This document shows positions 14,457-20,918 of a stretch of 20,918 nucleotides of DNA, piece by piece (the stretch's first letter is position 1; each line of letters begins with the position of its first letter). Location of the stretch: assembly GCA_035565355.1 (NCBI GenBank), contig DATMSM010000016.1:1-20918 (forward strand), in the 5' to 3' direction. Origin of the DNA: Ga0074130 sp035565355. Its GTDB lineage: Bacteria; Pseudomonadota; Gammaproteobacteria; Burkholderiales; Rhodocyclaceae. The position numbers were made by a program, and so were the translations under genes. Below the pieces are notes generated by a model. That model made no database searches. It saw nothing but the letters and a program-made list of their open reading frames with translations, and was not told the origin of the DNA.

Positions 14457-15461
14457 ATGACACCCTTTTCGATTCTCGACCTCTCCCCTATTGCTGTCGG
14501 CGCCACTGCCGCCGACTCCCTGCGCAACACGCTCGAATACGCACAACATGCCGAACGCCTCGGCTACACGCGCTTCTGGCTGGCCGAACATCACAATATG
14601 AGCGGCATCGCCAGCGCGGCGACCGCAGTGGTGATCGGCCATGTCGCCGGCGGCACTCGCACCCTGCGCGTGGGCTCCGGCGGCATCATGCTGCCCAACC
14701 ATTCGCCCTTGGTCATCGCGGAGCAGTTCGGCACACTCGCATCACTCTATCCCGGTCGTATTGATCTGGGCCTGGGGCGCGCGCCCGGCGCCGACCAAAC
14801 GACGATGCGGGCGCTGCGCCGCGATCCGCTCAGCGCCGACCGCTTCCCGCAGGATGTGCAGGAACTGCAGCGCTACTTCGCCGATGCAGATCCGCATGCA
14901 CCGATACGCGCCGTGCCGGGCGCGGGCCTCGACGTGCCGCTGTGGCTGCTCGGCTCCAGTACCTTCAGCGCACAACTGGCCGCCATGCTGGGCCTGCCCT
15001 TCGCCTTTGCCGCCCACTTCGCGCCGGGGCAGTTGGGTACAGCGCTGGACATCTATCGCCAACACTTCAAGCCTTCAGCGCAGCTGGCCAGCCCTTATTG
15101 CATCGTCGCAGTCAACGTCTTTGCCGCGGCCAGCGACGCCGAGGCGCAATATCAGTTCAGCTCGCACCAACAATCCTTCACCCACCTCGTGCGCGGCACG
15201 CCGGGGCAGATCCCGCACCCCATCGCCAACATCAATGACTACTGGACGCCGTCCGAGCGCATGCATGCCGAATCCATGCTCAGTTACTCGGCGGTAGGTT
15301 CGCCCGACACCGTCGCGGCGCGACTGCAGGACATCATCGCGCAGACGGCCGCCGATGAACTCATGGTGACCGGGCTCTTCGCCGATCATGCAGCGCGGCT
15401 CGCCTCACTCGCGCTCACGGCAGAAATCCGCGATCGCCTCAACACGAGCGCGCCAGCATAA
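14457..15461 (+). CDS. yhbW: Luciferase-like flavin monooxygenase, YhbW type
   Basis: This 334-residue LLM-class flavin-dependent oxidoreductase is the length of E. coli YhbW and very like it by eye. Shared segments include FSILDLSPI at the start, FWLAEHHNMSGIASAATAV, GSGGIMLPNHSPLVIAEQFG, YPGRIDLGLGRAPGADQ, VPLWLLGSSTFSAQLAAMLG and LPFAFAAHFAP. Such enzymes use reduced FMN and O2; the physiological substrate of YhbW is, as far as I know, not settled. ATG 14457 is chosen because AAGGA lies 7 bases upstream and the protein then starts as the family does. An upstream in-frame ATG (14403) adds 18 atypical residues. The gene is convergent with the DUF1653 gene, with a 10-base gap. Confidence 0.92.
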   Translation: MTPFSILDLSPIAVGATAADSLRNTLEYAQHAERLGYTRFWLAEHHNMSGIASAATAVVIGHVAGGTRTLRVGSGGIMLPNHSPLVIAEQFGTLASLYPGRIDLGLGRAPGADQTTMRALRRDPLSADRFPQDVQELQRYFADADPHAPIRAVPGAGLDVPLWLLGSSTFSAQLAAMLGLPFAFAAHFAPGQLGTALDIYRQHFKPSAQLASPYCIVAVNVFAAASDAEAQYQFSSHQQSFTHLVRGTPGQIPHPIANINDYWTPSERMHAESMLSYSAVGSPDTVAARLQDIIAQTAADELMVTGLFADHAARLASLALTAEIRDRLNTSAPA

Positions 15462-15463
15462 GC

Positions 15464-15478
15464 GGGCTGCTTCAGCCC
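15464..15478. repeat. Short hairpin at a convergent junction
   Basis: GGGCTG (15464-15469), loop CTT, CAGCCC (15473-15478). It is a 6-bp perfect stem spanning the gap between the yhbW stop and the stop of the DUF1653 gene. It is too short and lacks T-runs, so termination here is uncertain. Confidence 0.35.
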
Positions 15479-15708
15479 AGGGCACGGAAACGGATGGTGC
15501 CGTCCTCAAGACGGCCATGAAACATGTCGCGCGGACGTACCCACAGGCCGCGCGCCTTGGGCCAGAGCTGCTCGTAGACGACCAGCCATTCCTCGGTTTC
15601 CGAGTGCCGCGCCTCCCCGATGAGGCGATAAAGACCGCCTTTGTAATGCTCGTGGGTGGCAAGCCGGCGAGCCTCGTCTTCGTTCAGATATTCGTCTGCA
15701 TCAGCCAT
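15472..15708 (-). CDS. DUF1653-family protein
   Basis: A 78-residue soluble protein with the family signature HYKGGLYRLIGEARHSETEEWLVVYEQL followed, a few residues on, by GLWVRPRDMFHGRLEDG, the core of the DUF1653 domain. The family is a small beta-rich domain, widespread in bacteria, with no assigned function. The first 20 residues (MADADEYLNEDEARRLATHE) form an acidic helix that precedes the domain. ATG 15708 is clear; the upstream sequence is AT-rich (about 15709-15760) but no clear ribosome site is present. It is convergent with yhbW and divergent from the two-TM protein at 15844. Confidence 0.85.
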   Translation of the reverse strand: MADADEYLNEDEARRLATHEHYKGGLYRLIGEARHSETEEWLVVYEQLWPKARGLWVRPRDMFHGRLEDGTIRFRALG

Positions 15709-15753
15709 GAAAATTTTCCATATGAAACTTTAGTTTATATGTCCCGAATAACG

Positions 15754-15781
15754 TTGCATTTCCGGGATATACGACTAGAAA
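15754..15781 (+). promoter_or_regulatory. Candidate promoter for the two-TM protein gene
   Basis: TTGCAT (15754-15759; 4 of 6) and TAGAAA (15776-15781; 4 of 6) are separated by 16 bases. They lie in an AT-rich spacer between divergent genes, about 60 bases before ATG 15844. It is a pattern match of modest quality. Confidence 0.3.
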
Positions 15782-15843
15782 GAAGGTGAGGGGGGAATCC
15801 GGAAACAGGGCCAATGCAAAGACCCGTGGTCAAGGAGACTGCC

Positions 15844-16359
15844 ATGATGAAACGTAGACTGTATTTCATGCTCCCCAGCGTTGCCAGCGCTGAAAGAACC
15901 GCCAACGATCTGTTGCTGGCCAGGATCGAGGACAGGCATATGCACTTCGTGGCCAGACCGGGCACCCATCTCGGCGAGCTGCACGAAGCCGGCTACGCGA
16001 TACGCAAGGACCTGCTGCGTGGCGCCGAAGTCGGGCTGGTCAGCGGCGGCTTGTTCGGCCTCGTGATCGGCATCGCCCTGTACGCCATCCAGCCTGTCGG
16101 CATGTTCCTGCAACCGGGCATCGTGCTCGCCATGGCCGTGCTGTTTGCAGTGCTCGGTGCCTGGTCCAGCAGCATGATAGGGGTTGCGCTACCCAACTCG
16201 CAGCTGTCGCAGTTCGAGGAGGAAATCGAACAAGGCAAGGTGCTGCTTATCGTCGATGTGCCGCGCGGTCGCGTGGAGGAAGTCCGCAGCCTGATCGGCC
16301 GCACCCACCCCGAAGCCAATGCTCGCGGCTTCGAACCGGCTTTCCCGGTTTTTCCGTAA
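15844..16359 (+). CDS. Two-TM membrane protein, DUF1269/stress-protein-like
   Basis: The 171-residue protein has a soluble N-terminal part (RRLYFMLPSVASAERTANDL, a beta-alpha unit). Two transmembrane segments follow at about 62-82 (a glycine-rich stretch starting AEVGLVSGGLFG) and 90-112, then a C-terminal beta-alpha unit (GKVLLIVDVPRGRVEEVRSL ending in HPEA). This split ferredoxin-like domain with a glycine-rich hairpin in the middle resembles DUF1269 or YflT-type proteins, which are often stress-related; that assignment is tentative. AAGGAG at 15832-15837 supports ATG 15844, or the adjacent ATG 15847. The gene is convergent with the 16380-16742 gene, and the two 3' ends share a perfect dyad. 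Confidence 0.72.
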   Translation: MMKRRLYFMLPSVASAERTANDLLLARIEDRHMHFVARPGTHLGELHEAGYAIRKDLLRGAEVGLVSGGLFGLVIGIALYAIQPVGMFLQPGIVLAMAVLFAVLGAWSSSMIGVALPNSQLSQFEEEIEQGKVLLIVDVPRGRVEEVRSLIGRTHPEANARGFEPAFPVFP

Positions 16360-16365
16360 GCCCGG

Positions 16366-16397
16366 CAGGGCATGGCGCATCAGTCGGCCATGCCCTG
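16366..16397. terminator. Perfect dyad between convergent genes
   Basis: CAGGGCATGGC (16366-16376) and GCCATGCCCTG (16387-16397) pair perfectly over 11 bp with a 10-base loop. It starts 7 bases after one stop and reaches into the last codons of the opposing gene. No T-tract follows, so it may be a barrier to converging transcription or an RNA 3'-end stabiliser. Confidence 0.5.
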
Positions 16398-16742
16398 TTC
16401 GCGCAGCATCCGGTCGCATTCGTCGAGCAGATCGAAGACCGTATCCGAACGGTAGTTCGGATCCAGAGCCTCCATCATTTCGTGAGCGGTATACAAGCCG
16501 GCCTCGCGCGACAGCGTGCCCGCAATCTGACGCGCCATGCGGTCGCTGAGATCGGACAGCTGGCGACGCTCGGCCTGCGCCAACTGCATCTTGGAGCGCG
16601 ACAGCCACAGGCCGGCAAGAGTCGCCCCCTGAGCCTCCGTCATCCACTGCGCATGCTCGTAGTAAGCCGCAAGCCGCTCCGCCACCAGCGCAAACAGCAG
16701 AGACTTGCGCGTATCGAAATCCAGCAGCGGCAACACCGTCAT
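16380..16742 (-). CDS. Uncharacterised 120-residue helical protein downstream of ETF-QO
   Basis: I do not recognise this protein. It is soluble and almost entirely alpha-helical: TRKSLLFALVAERLAAYYEH, TLAGLWLSRSKMQLAQAERR, LSDLSDRMARQIAGTL, YTAHEMMEALDPNYRS and VFDLLDECDRMLREQG. It has no signal peptide, membrane segment or metal motif; the one cysteine is near the C-terminus. ATG 16742 lies 18 bases past the ETF-QO stop on the same strand, so the two are probably co-transcribed. A clear ribosome site is not visible in the AT-rich spacer. It may be a lineage-specific accessory of the ETF system or simply a hitch-hiker; nothing in the sequence decides this. Confidence 0.72.
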   Translation of the reverse strand: MTVLPLLDFDTRKSLLFALVAERLAAYYEHAQWMTEAQGATLAGLWLSRSKMQLAQAERRQLSDLSDRMARQIAGTLSREAGLYTAHEMMEALDPNYRSDTVFDLLDECDRMLREQGMAD

Positions 16743-16760
16743 AACTAATTATTTAGCCAT

Positions 16761-18410
16761 TTACATGCCGGCATACTGTGGGCCGCTGCCACCCTCCGGC
16801 AGGGTCCACACGATATTCTGCAGGGGATCCTTGATATCGCAGGTCTTGCAGTGCACGCAGTTCTGAGCGTTGATCTGCAGGGCGGGCTCCGCATCCTTGT
16901 TCACAATCTCGTATACACCGGCCGGGCAGTAATACTGCTCGGGCGCGTCGTAGTTCTTGAGGTTGTAGCTGATCGCCAGGGGCGGATCGATCAGCTTCAG
17001 ATGCACCGGCTGACTGTCGTCGTGTTGCAGATTGGCCAGGGCCAATGAACTCAGACGATCGAAGGTGAGCTTGCCGTCGAACTTGATGGGCTGCGGCTTC
17101 GGTGTGCTGGCCGCAGCCTTGAGGGTTTCGTGGTCGCCCTTGCGATGCCTGAGCGTCCACGGCAACTTGAGGCCCAGGGTGCCCAGCCACATCTCGAAAC
17201 CGCCGAGCAGCATGGCGCCATATTCGCCCCAACGGCTGAGGTAGGGCTTCACATTGCGGACGAGCTCGAGTTCATCCCAGATCCAGCTCTTCTTCACGCC
17301 TTCCACATACTCGATCAGACCGTCGTTGGCGCGTCCCGCAGCCAGCGCGGCGAATGCGGCTTCGGCGGCAAGCATGCCGGACTTGAGCGCCGTATGGCTG
17401 CCCTTGATGCGCGGCACGTTGAGGAAACCGGCGGTACAACCGATCAGTGCGCCGCCCGGGAAGATCAACTCGGGCAGCGCCTGCAGACCACCGGCATTGA
17501 TGGCGCGCGCGCCGTAGCCGATACGCTCGGCGCCTTCAAACAGCGGCGCGATGGTCGGGTGCGTCTTGAAGCGCTGCATCTCGTCAAAGGGCGAGAGACG
17601 CGGATTGCTGTAGTCGAGATGGGTGACGAAACCGATGGAAACGAGATTCTGCCCGTAGTGATACAGGAAGGAACCGCCACCGGTACGCGCGTCCAGCGGC
17701 CAGCCGAGGCTGTGCTGCACATGGCCGGGCTTGTGCTTTTCGGGCGCGATGCGCCAGACTTCTTTGACGCCCAGCGCGTACTTGCTGGGACCACTGTGCG
17801 CCCGCAGCTTGAAGCGCTGTTCCACTTGGCGCGTCAAGGAACCGCGCGCCCCTTCTGCGATCAGCGTGTAGGCCGCATGTATCTCCATGCCCGGCACATG
17901 GCGGTCGGTCGGATTGCCGTCGCGATCCAGCCCCATTTCGCCGGTGCGTATGCCGAGCATGGCGCCAGCATCGTCATACACGGGCGCTGCGGCAGAGAAG
18001 CCGGCGTAGATTTCCACGCCCAGCGCCTCGGCCTGCGCGCCTAGCCAGCGGCACAGCTCGCCCAAGCTGCCGACATACATGCCCTCGTTGTGCATCAGCG
18101 GCGGCAGCAGGAACTGCGGCAGCTTGAAACCGCCTGCCTGCGACAACAGCCAGACCTCGTCCGAGGACACCGCCGTGCTCAGTGGGGCACCCTTCTGCTG
18201 CCAGTCCGGGAACAGTTCGGACAGCGCCTTGGGGTCGATCACGGCGCCGGAGAGGATATGCGAACCCACCTCGGCGCCCTTCTCCAGTATGCACACGGAA
18301 ACTTCGCGCCCGGCCTCCAGCGCCAGTTGCTTGAGGCGGATCGCCGCGCCCAGGCCCGCAGGGCCGGCACCGACGATCAGGACGTCGTACTGCATGATGT
18401 CGTCAGACAT
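16761..18410 (-). CDS. etfD: Electron transfer flavoprotein:ubiquinone oxidoreductase
   Basis: ETF-QO takes electrons from reduced ETF and passes them to ubiquinone at the inner membrane. The 549-residue protein is of typical length. It starts with the FAD dinucleotide-binding motif VGAGPAGLGAA (13-23) and holds the family segments VGSHILSGAVIDP and SIGFVTHLDYSNP. GGALIGCTAGFLNVPRIKGS with KSGMLAAE follows, as in human and bacterial ETF-QO. Four C-terminal cysteines, C495, C518, C521 and C524 (YYCPAGVYE and NCVHCKTCDIKDP), bind the [4Fe-4S] cluster. ATG 18410 is the natural start. The lysR gene lies upstream in the same direction and etfBA is just beyond, so all parts of the electron route are together. 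A TAAAAT -10-like hexamer lies at 18450-18455 on -, without a good -35. Confidence 0.96.
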   Translation of the reverse strand: MSDDIMQYDVLIVGAGPAGLGAAIRLKQLALEAGREVSVCILEKGAEVGSHILSGAVIDPKALSELFPDWQQKGAPLSTAVSSDEVWLLSQAGGFKLPQFLLPPLMHNEGMYVGSLGELCRWLGAQAEALGVEIYAGFSAAAPVYDDAGAMLGIRTGEMGLDRDGNPTDRHVPGMEIHAAYTLIAEGARGSLTRQVEQRFKLRAHSGPSKYALGVKEVWRIAPEKHKPGHVQHSLGWPLDARTGGGSFLYHYGQNLVSIGFVTHLDYSNPRLSPFDEMQRFKTHPTIAPLFEGAERIGYGARAINAGGLQALPELIFPGGALIGCTAGFLNVPRIKGSHTALKSGMLAAEAAFAALAAGRANDGLIEYVEGVKKSWIWDELELVRNVKPYLSRWGEYGAMLLGGFEMWLGTLGLKLPWTLRHRKGDHETLKAAASTPKPQPIKFDGKLTFDRLSSLALANLQHDDSQPVHLKLIDPPLAISYNLKNYDAPEQYYCPAGVYEIVNKDAEPALQINAQNCVHCKTCDIKDPLQNIVWTLPEGGSGPQYAGM

Positions 18411-18509
18411 GGTTTCTTTCTTGTGATGCGGTGTTCGGGGTAGCTGCGTATTTTACTTGCCTGCCGTGATCTGCGGCGCCCGTATCGGGAAAGCCCGCGA
18501 GCACAAGGC

Positions 18510-19436
18510 TCAGGGCACCATGGGCAGCGGCATGTCGTCGGTACTCTCGGCCGCGGCAACCCCGGCCTGGATATGCGCCATCAGGCTGCGGATGCCGCTG
18601 GTCAGGTACTTGTTCCTCTGCTGCACCATGTAGAACTGGCGCTGCAACTGCAGCTCCGGCAGGCGTATCGGCACCAGACTGCCGCGTCGGAAAGCGTCAC
18701 GCAGGGCCAGGCGCGAAATGCACGACAGCCCGAGCCCGGCCTCGACCGCGCGCTTGATCGCCTCGGTATGCTCAAGCTCCAGGCGCACCTTGAGTTCGCT
18801 GCGCCGCGCCCCGAGCGCACGCTCGAAGGTCGAGCGCGTGCCTGAACCGGCTTCACGCAGGATCCAGTTTTCCTGCAGCACCTGCGCCAGCGTGACATCC
18901 TTTCTCCCGGCCAGCGGATGGCCGGGCGCGGCGAAGACCACCAGCTCGTCCTTGAGCCAGGGCGTCGCCATGACGTCGGGATGACCCATATCGCCCTCGA
19001 TTAGACCCAGGTCAAGCTCGTAGCGGGCGACCTGTTCGATAATGGAGGCGGAATTGTGTACGACCAGTTGCACGCGGCTGGCCGGATGTTGCTGCAGGAA
19101 ATCCGCAACCAGCAGGGTTGCGAGATAATTGCCGATGGTCAGGCTGGCGCCCAGGCGCAGATTGCCTATGCTCTGATCGGTGCCCAGTTGCCCTTCGAGT
19201 TCATGGGCGCGGGCCAGCAGCTCCAGCGCCCGCGGCAGCAGCCAGTGGCCGGTGTCGTTAAGCACCAGTCGTCTGCCGACGCGATCAAACAGGGTCTGGT
19301 CGTAAGCTCTTTCGAGCTCGCCCAGGGCCGTGCTCGCTGCCGATTGCGACAAGGACAGTTGTTCGGCAGCCCGCGAAACCGAACCGGCATTGGCGACGGC
19401 AACGAAGATTTCGAGTTGGCGCAGGGTAAATTTCAT
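18510..19436 (-). CDS. LysR-type transcriptional regulator
   Basis: The 308-residue protein has an N-terminal winged helix-turn-helix (about 3-62: LRQLEIFVAVANAGSVSRAA then QLSLSQSAASTALGELE). A linker helix leads to a periplasmic-binding-type effector domain (from about 90: IGNLRLGASLTIGNYLATLL, later LVVFAAPGHPLAG and GLGLSCISRLALRDA). LysR proteins usually repress or auto-regulate from a divergent promoter and activate on binding a small effector. Here it is divergent from etfBA and upstream of the ETF-QO gene, so control of ETF electron transfer is the best guess; the effector is unknown. ATG 19436 is the normal family start. The C-terminal tail (about 25 residues after LTSGIRSL) is somewhat longer than usual. 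Confidence 0.92.
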   Translation of the reverse strand: MKFTLRQLEIFVAVANAGSVSRAAEQLSLSQSAASTALGELERAYDQTLFDRVGRRLVLNDTGHWLLPRALELLARAHELEGQLGTDQSIGNLRLGASLTIGNYLATLLVADFLQQHPASRVQLVVHNSASIIEQVARYELDLGLIEGDMGHPDVMATPWLKDELVVFAAPGHPLAGRKDVTLAQVLQENWILREAGSGTRSTFERALGARRSELKVRLELEHTEAIKRAVEAGLGLSCISRLALRDAFRRGSLVPIRLPELQLQRQFYMVQQRNKYLTSGIRSLMAHIQAGVAAAESTDDMPLPMVP

Positions 19437-19458
19437 GGTTTTCAGTGGCTTGGTTCAG

Positions 19459-19474
19459 GGTCTAAGCAAAGACC
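19459..19474. promoter_or_regulatory. Dyad in the lysR-etfB spacer, possible LysR site
   Basis: GGTCT (19459-19463), six bases, AGACC (19470-19474). It is a short perfect dyad about 23 bases upstream of lysR, next to an AT-rich tract (19475-19506). LysR sites are often interrupted dyads (T-N11-A) near the divergent start, but this one is closer to lysR than to etfB. Tentative. Confidence 0.3.
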
Positions 19475-19512
19475 TATATATAAAAACGATAATAAATATA
19501 TAAACAATCCAT

Positions 19513-19541
19513 TTCACAGATATTGTAGCCTTCTTTAAAAT
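19513..19541 (+). promoter_or_regulatory. Sigma-70 promoter for etfBA
   Basis: TTCACA (19513-19518; 5 of 6) and TAAAAT (19536-19541; 5 of 6) are separated by exactly 17 bases. Predicted start is near 19548, giving a leader of about 20 bases containing the AAGGAAAGG ribosome site. This is one of the two best promoters in the window. Confidence 0.65.
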
Positions 19542-19569
19542 GCCGACCAGATAAGGAAAGGTGTTTGGA

Positions 19570-20313
19570 ATGAAAGTTTTAGTCGCCCTCAAGCGGGTGG
19601 TTGATTTCAATGTTCGCGTACGTCCCAAGGCCGATGGCTCGGGGGTCGAAACTGCGGGCGTGAAAATGAGCGTCAATCCCTTCGATGAAAACGCCATCGA
19701 GGAAGCACTGCGCCTCAAGGAAGCCGGCAAGGCCACCGAGATCGTGGCCGTTTCGCTCGGCAATGCCGGCGCCCAGGAAGGCCTGCGCCATGCGCTGGCC
19801 ATGGGCGTGGATCGCGTCATTCATGGTGAAGCCGGCGACGATCTCGACTCCCTGTCTGTCGCCAAGCTGCTCAAGGCCGTGGTCGACGCAGAACAACCGC
19901 AGCTGGTGCTGCTCGGCAAGCAGGCCATCGACGACGACGCCGGCCAGACTGCGCAAATGCTCGCCGCACTGCTCGCCTGGCCGCAAGCGGTTGCGGTCTC
20001 CAAGCTCACGGTGGAAGGCAATGCCATCACCGTCGTGCGCGAAATCGACGGCGGCACCGAGACCCTGAGCATCGATCTGCCGGCTGTCGTGTCGGCCGAC
20101 CTGCGCTTGAACGATCCGCGCTTCGTCAAGCTGCCCAACCTGATGATGGCGAAGAAAAAGCCCATCGGCAGCATCGACCTGTCGGCCGTGGCCGCCGCGC
20201 CCAGCCTGAAGACCCTCAAGGTCGCCGAACCGCCGCCGCGCAAGGCCGGCGTGAAGGTGAACAGCGTCGCCGAGCTGGTTGAAAAGCTCAAGAACGAAGC
20301 GGGGGTCCTGTAA
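19570..20313 (+). CDS. etfB: Electron transfer flavoprotein, beta subunit
   Basis: EtfB pairs with EtfA to form the soluble FAD/AMP heterodimer that accepts electrons from acyl-CoA and related dehydrogenases. The 247-residue product starts MKVLVALKRVVDFNVRVRP and carries MSVNPFDENAIEEALRLKE, the near-invariant EtfB segment. AMP-binding elements (VALKRVVD, VNPFDE) and LLGKQAIDDDAGQTAQMLA follow; the latter is the recognition loop region that contacts dehydrogenases. The C-terminal arm ends VAELVEKLKNEAGVL. ATG 19570 is chosen; a GTG three codons earlier is within the ribosome site. etfA begins within the stop (TAATG), so the two are translationally coupled. Partner ETF-QO is encoded at 16761-18410 on the opposite strand. 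Confidence 0.97.
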   Translation: MKVLVALKRVVDFNVRVRPKADGSGVETAGVKMSVNPFDENAIEEALRLKEAGKATEIVAVSLGNAGAQEGLRHALAMGVDRVIHGEAGDDLDSLSVAKLLKAVVDAEQPQLVLLGKQAIDDDAGQTAQMLAALLAWPQAVAVSKLTVEGNAITVVREIDGGTETLSIDLPAVVSADLRLNDPRFVKLPNLMMAKKKPIGSIDLSAVAAAPSLKTLKVAEPPPRKAGVKVNSVAELVEKLKNEAGVL

Positions 20314-20918
20314 TGAGCGCCGTTCTCCTGATCGCCGAATTCGATGCCAACGGCCTCAAGACCGCAACCCGTCAATCCGCACGCGCGGCACAAAGCTGGA
20401 ACCTGCCGGTCGATGTGCTGTTGCTTGGCGCTGCCAATCCCGCCGCACTGGAGCAGGCACAGAAGCTGAATGGCGTGCGCCGTGTGCTGCATGCCAATGC
20501 CGCCCATCTCACGCACGCCAGCGCCGAAGATGCGGCCAATCTGCTGCAGTCCATCGTCGCCGACTACAGCGTCGTGCTGGCGCCGCACACCAGCCAGGGC
20601 AAGAACATCCTGCCGCGCTTCGCGGCACTGCAGGACGTGGGCATGGTCAGCGAAGCGCTGGAAATCAATGCGCCGCACAACTACGTGCGCCCCATCTACG
20701 CCGGCAATCTGCTCGCCACGGTGGAGAACAAGCCCGGCCTGCAGGTGCTGACTGTACGTGCCTCGCGCTGGAAGCCGGTCGATGCCGACGGCAATGCCGA
20801 GCTGGTGCAAGTCGCCGCACCCGCCGCCGACAGTCGCGTGCGTTTCCTCTCCGTCGATCACGCCGGCGGCGAGCGCCCCGAGCTGTCTTCGGCGCGCGTC
20901 GTCGTTTCCGGCGGCCGC
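20313..20918 (+). CDS. etfA: Electron transfer flavoprotein, alpha subunit (3' end outside window)
   Basis: The frame from ATG 20313 stays open to the last base (202 codons seen of about 310 expected). It is the N-terminal domain I of EtfA: SAVLLIAEFDANGLK, ARAAQSWNLPVDVLLLG, VVLAPHTSQGKNILPRFAA, and NYVRPIYAGNLLATVEN followed after a few residues by LTVRASRWKPV, all typical of the subunit. The window ends in ELSSARVVVSGGR, right where the FAD-binding domain II begins, so the flavin-binding residues cannot be checked. ATG overlaps the etfB stop by one base. No gene of this frame can be closed within the window. Confidence 0.95.
   Translation, partial: MSAVLLIAEFDANGLKTATRQSARAAQSWNLPVDVLLLGAANPAALEQAQKLNGVRRVLHANAAHLTHASAEDAANLLQSIVADYSVVLAPHTSQGKNILPRFAALQDVGMVSEALEINAPHNYVRPIYAGNLLATVENKPGLQVLTVRASRWKPVDADGNAELVQVAAPAADSRVRFLSVDHAGGERPELSSARVVVSGGR

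Noticed and set aside
17130..18044. 304-codon open frame on + inside ETF-QO
   Set aside because: It is antisense to a highly conserved flavoprotein; composition is typical of GC-rich shadow frames.
1..20918. Mobile element, defence system, phage or CRISPR content
   Set aside because: No transposase, integrase, direct-repeat array or defence-type gene cluster is visible; gene content is core metabolism and cell envelope.

Overview
The window is a GC-rich stretch of ordinary chromosome. It most likely comes from a betaproteobacterium, perhaps of the Rhodocyclales/Nitrosomonadales type. That placement is inferred from the gene set and neighbourhood: birA-coaX-SPOR, coaE-zapD-yacG, a Nudix-ThiE fusion next to a DUF815 ATPase, mltA, and etfBA with an ETF:ubiquinone oxidoreductase. 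No rRNA, tRNA, phage, IS, integrase or CRISPR signal was seen. Coding density is high, and no stretch over about 300 bases lacks a gene. The longest gaps are 10584-10863 and 6934-7141.

Left part (1-3790), all on +: the 3' end of birA (biotin-protein ligase), coaX (type III pantothenate kinase), a membrane-anchored SPOR-domain protein, coaE (dephospho-CoA kinase), zapD (FtsZ-ring protein) and yacG (small zinc protein). Two CoA-pathway steps (coaX, coaE) flank a peptidoglycan-binding protein, and a cell-division factor follows. yacG runs into a cluster of inverted repeats. Facing it on - are the Nudix/ThiE-like fusion and, upstream and translationally coupled to it, a DUF815 ATPase (3793-5618).

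Middle (5722-10583): mltA, a lytic transglycosylase lipoprotein, ends at a hairpin. Then comes an ammonium transporter gene with a very clear nitrogen-control region: an NtrC-like dyad and a sigma-54 -24/-12 promoter. A bidirectional terminator separates it from an unrecognised 131-residue protein on -. Next is a 543-residue stand-alone AAA+ ATPase on - with an N-terminal half I cannot assign. It has its own terminator and is the best candidate here for something little described.

Right part (10864-18410): an acyltransferase-3 membrane protein (-) is divergent from a predicted exported/outer-membrane protein. That protein is followed by an AstE/AspA-type zinc hydrolase, a small periplasmic protein and a YhbW-like flavin monooxygenase (all +). 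Then come a DUF1653 protein (-), a two-TM membrane protein (+), and an unrecognised 120-residue protein (-) just downstream of ETF-QO (-).

End (18510-20918): a LysR regulator (-) is divergent from etfB-etfA (+; etfA runs off the window) across an unusually AT-rich spacer with a good sigma-70 promoter. EtfAB passes electrons from acyl-CoA-type dehydrogenases to ETF-QO and so to ubiquinone. The LysR gene lying between the two halves of this route is a natural candidate regulator, though that is inference.
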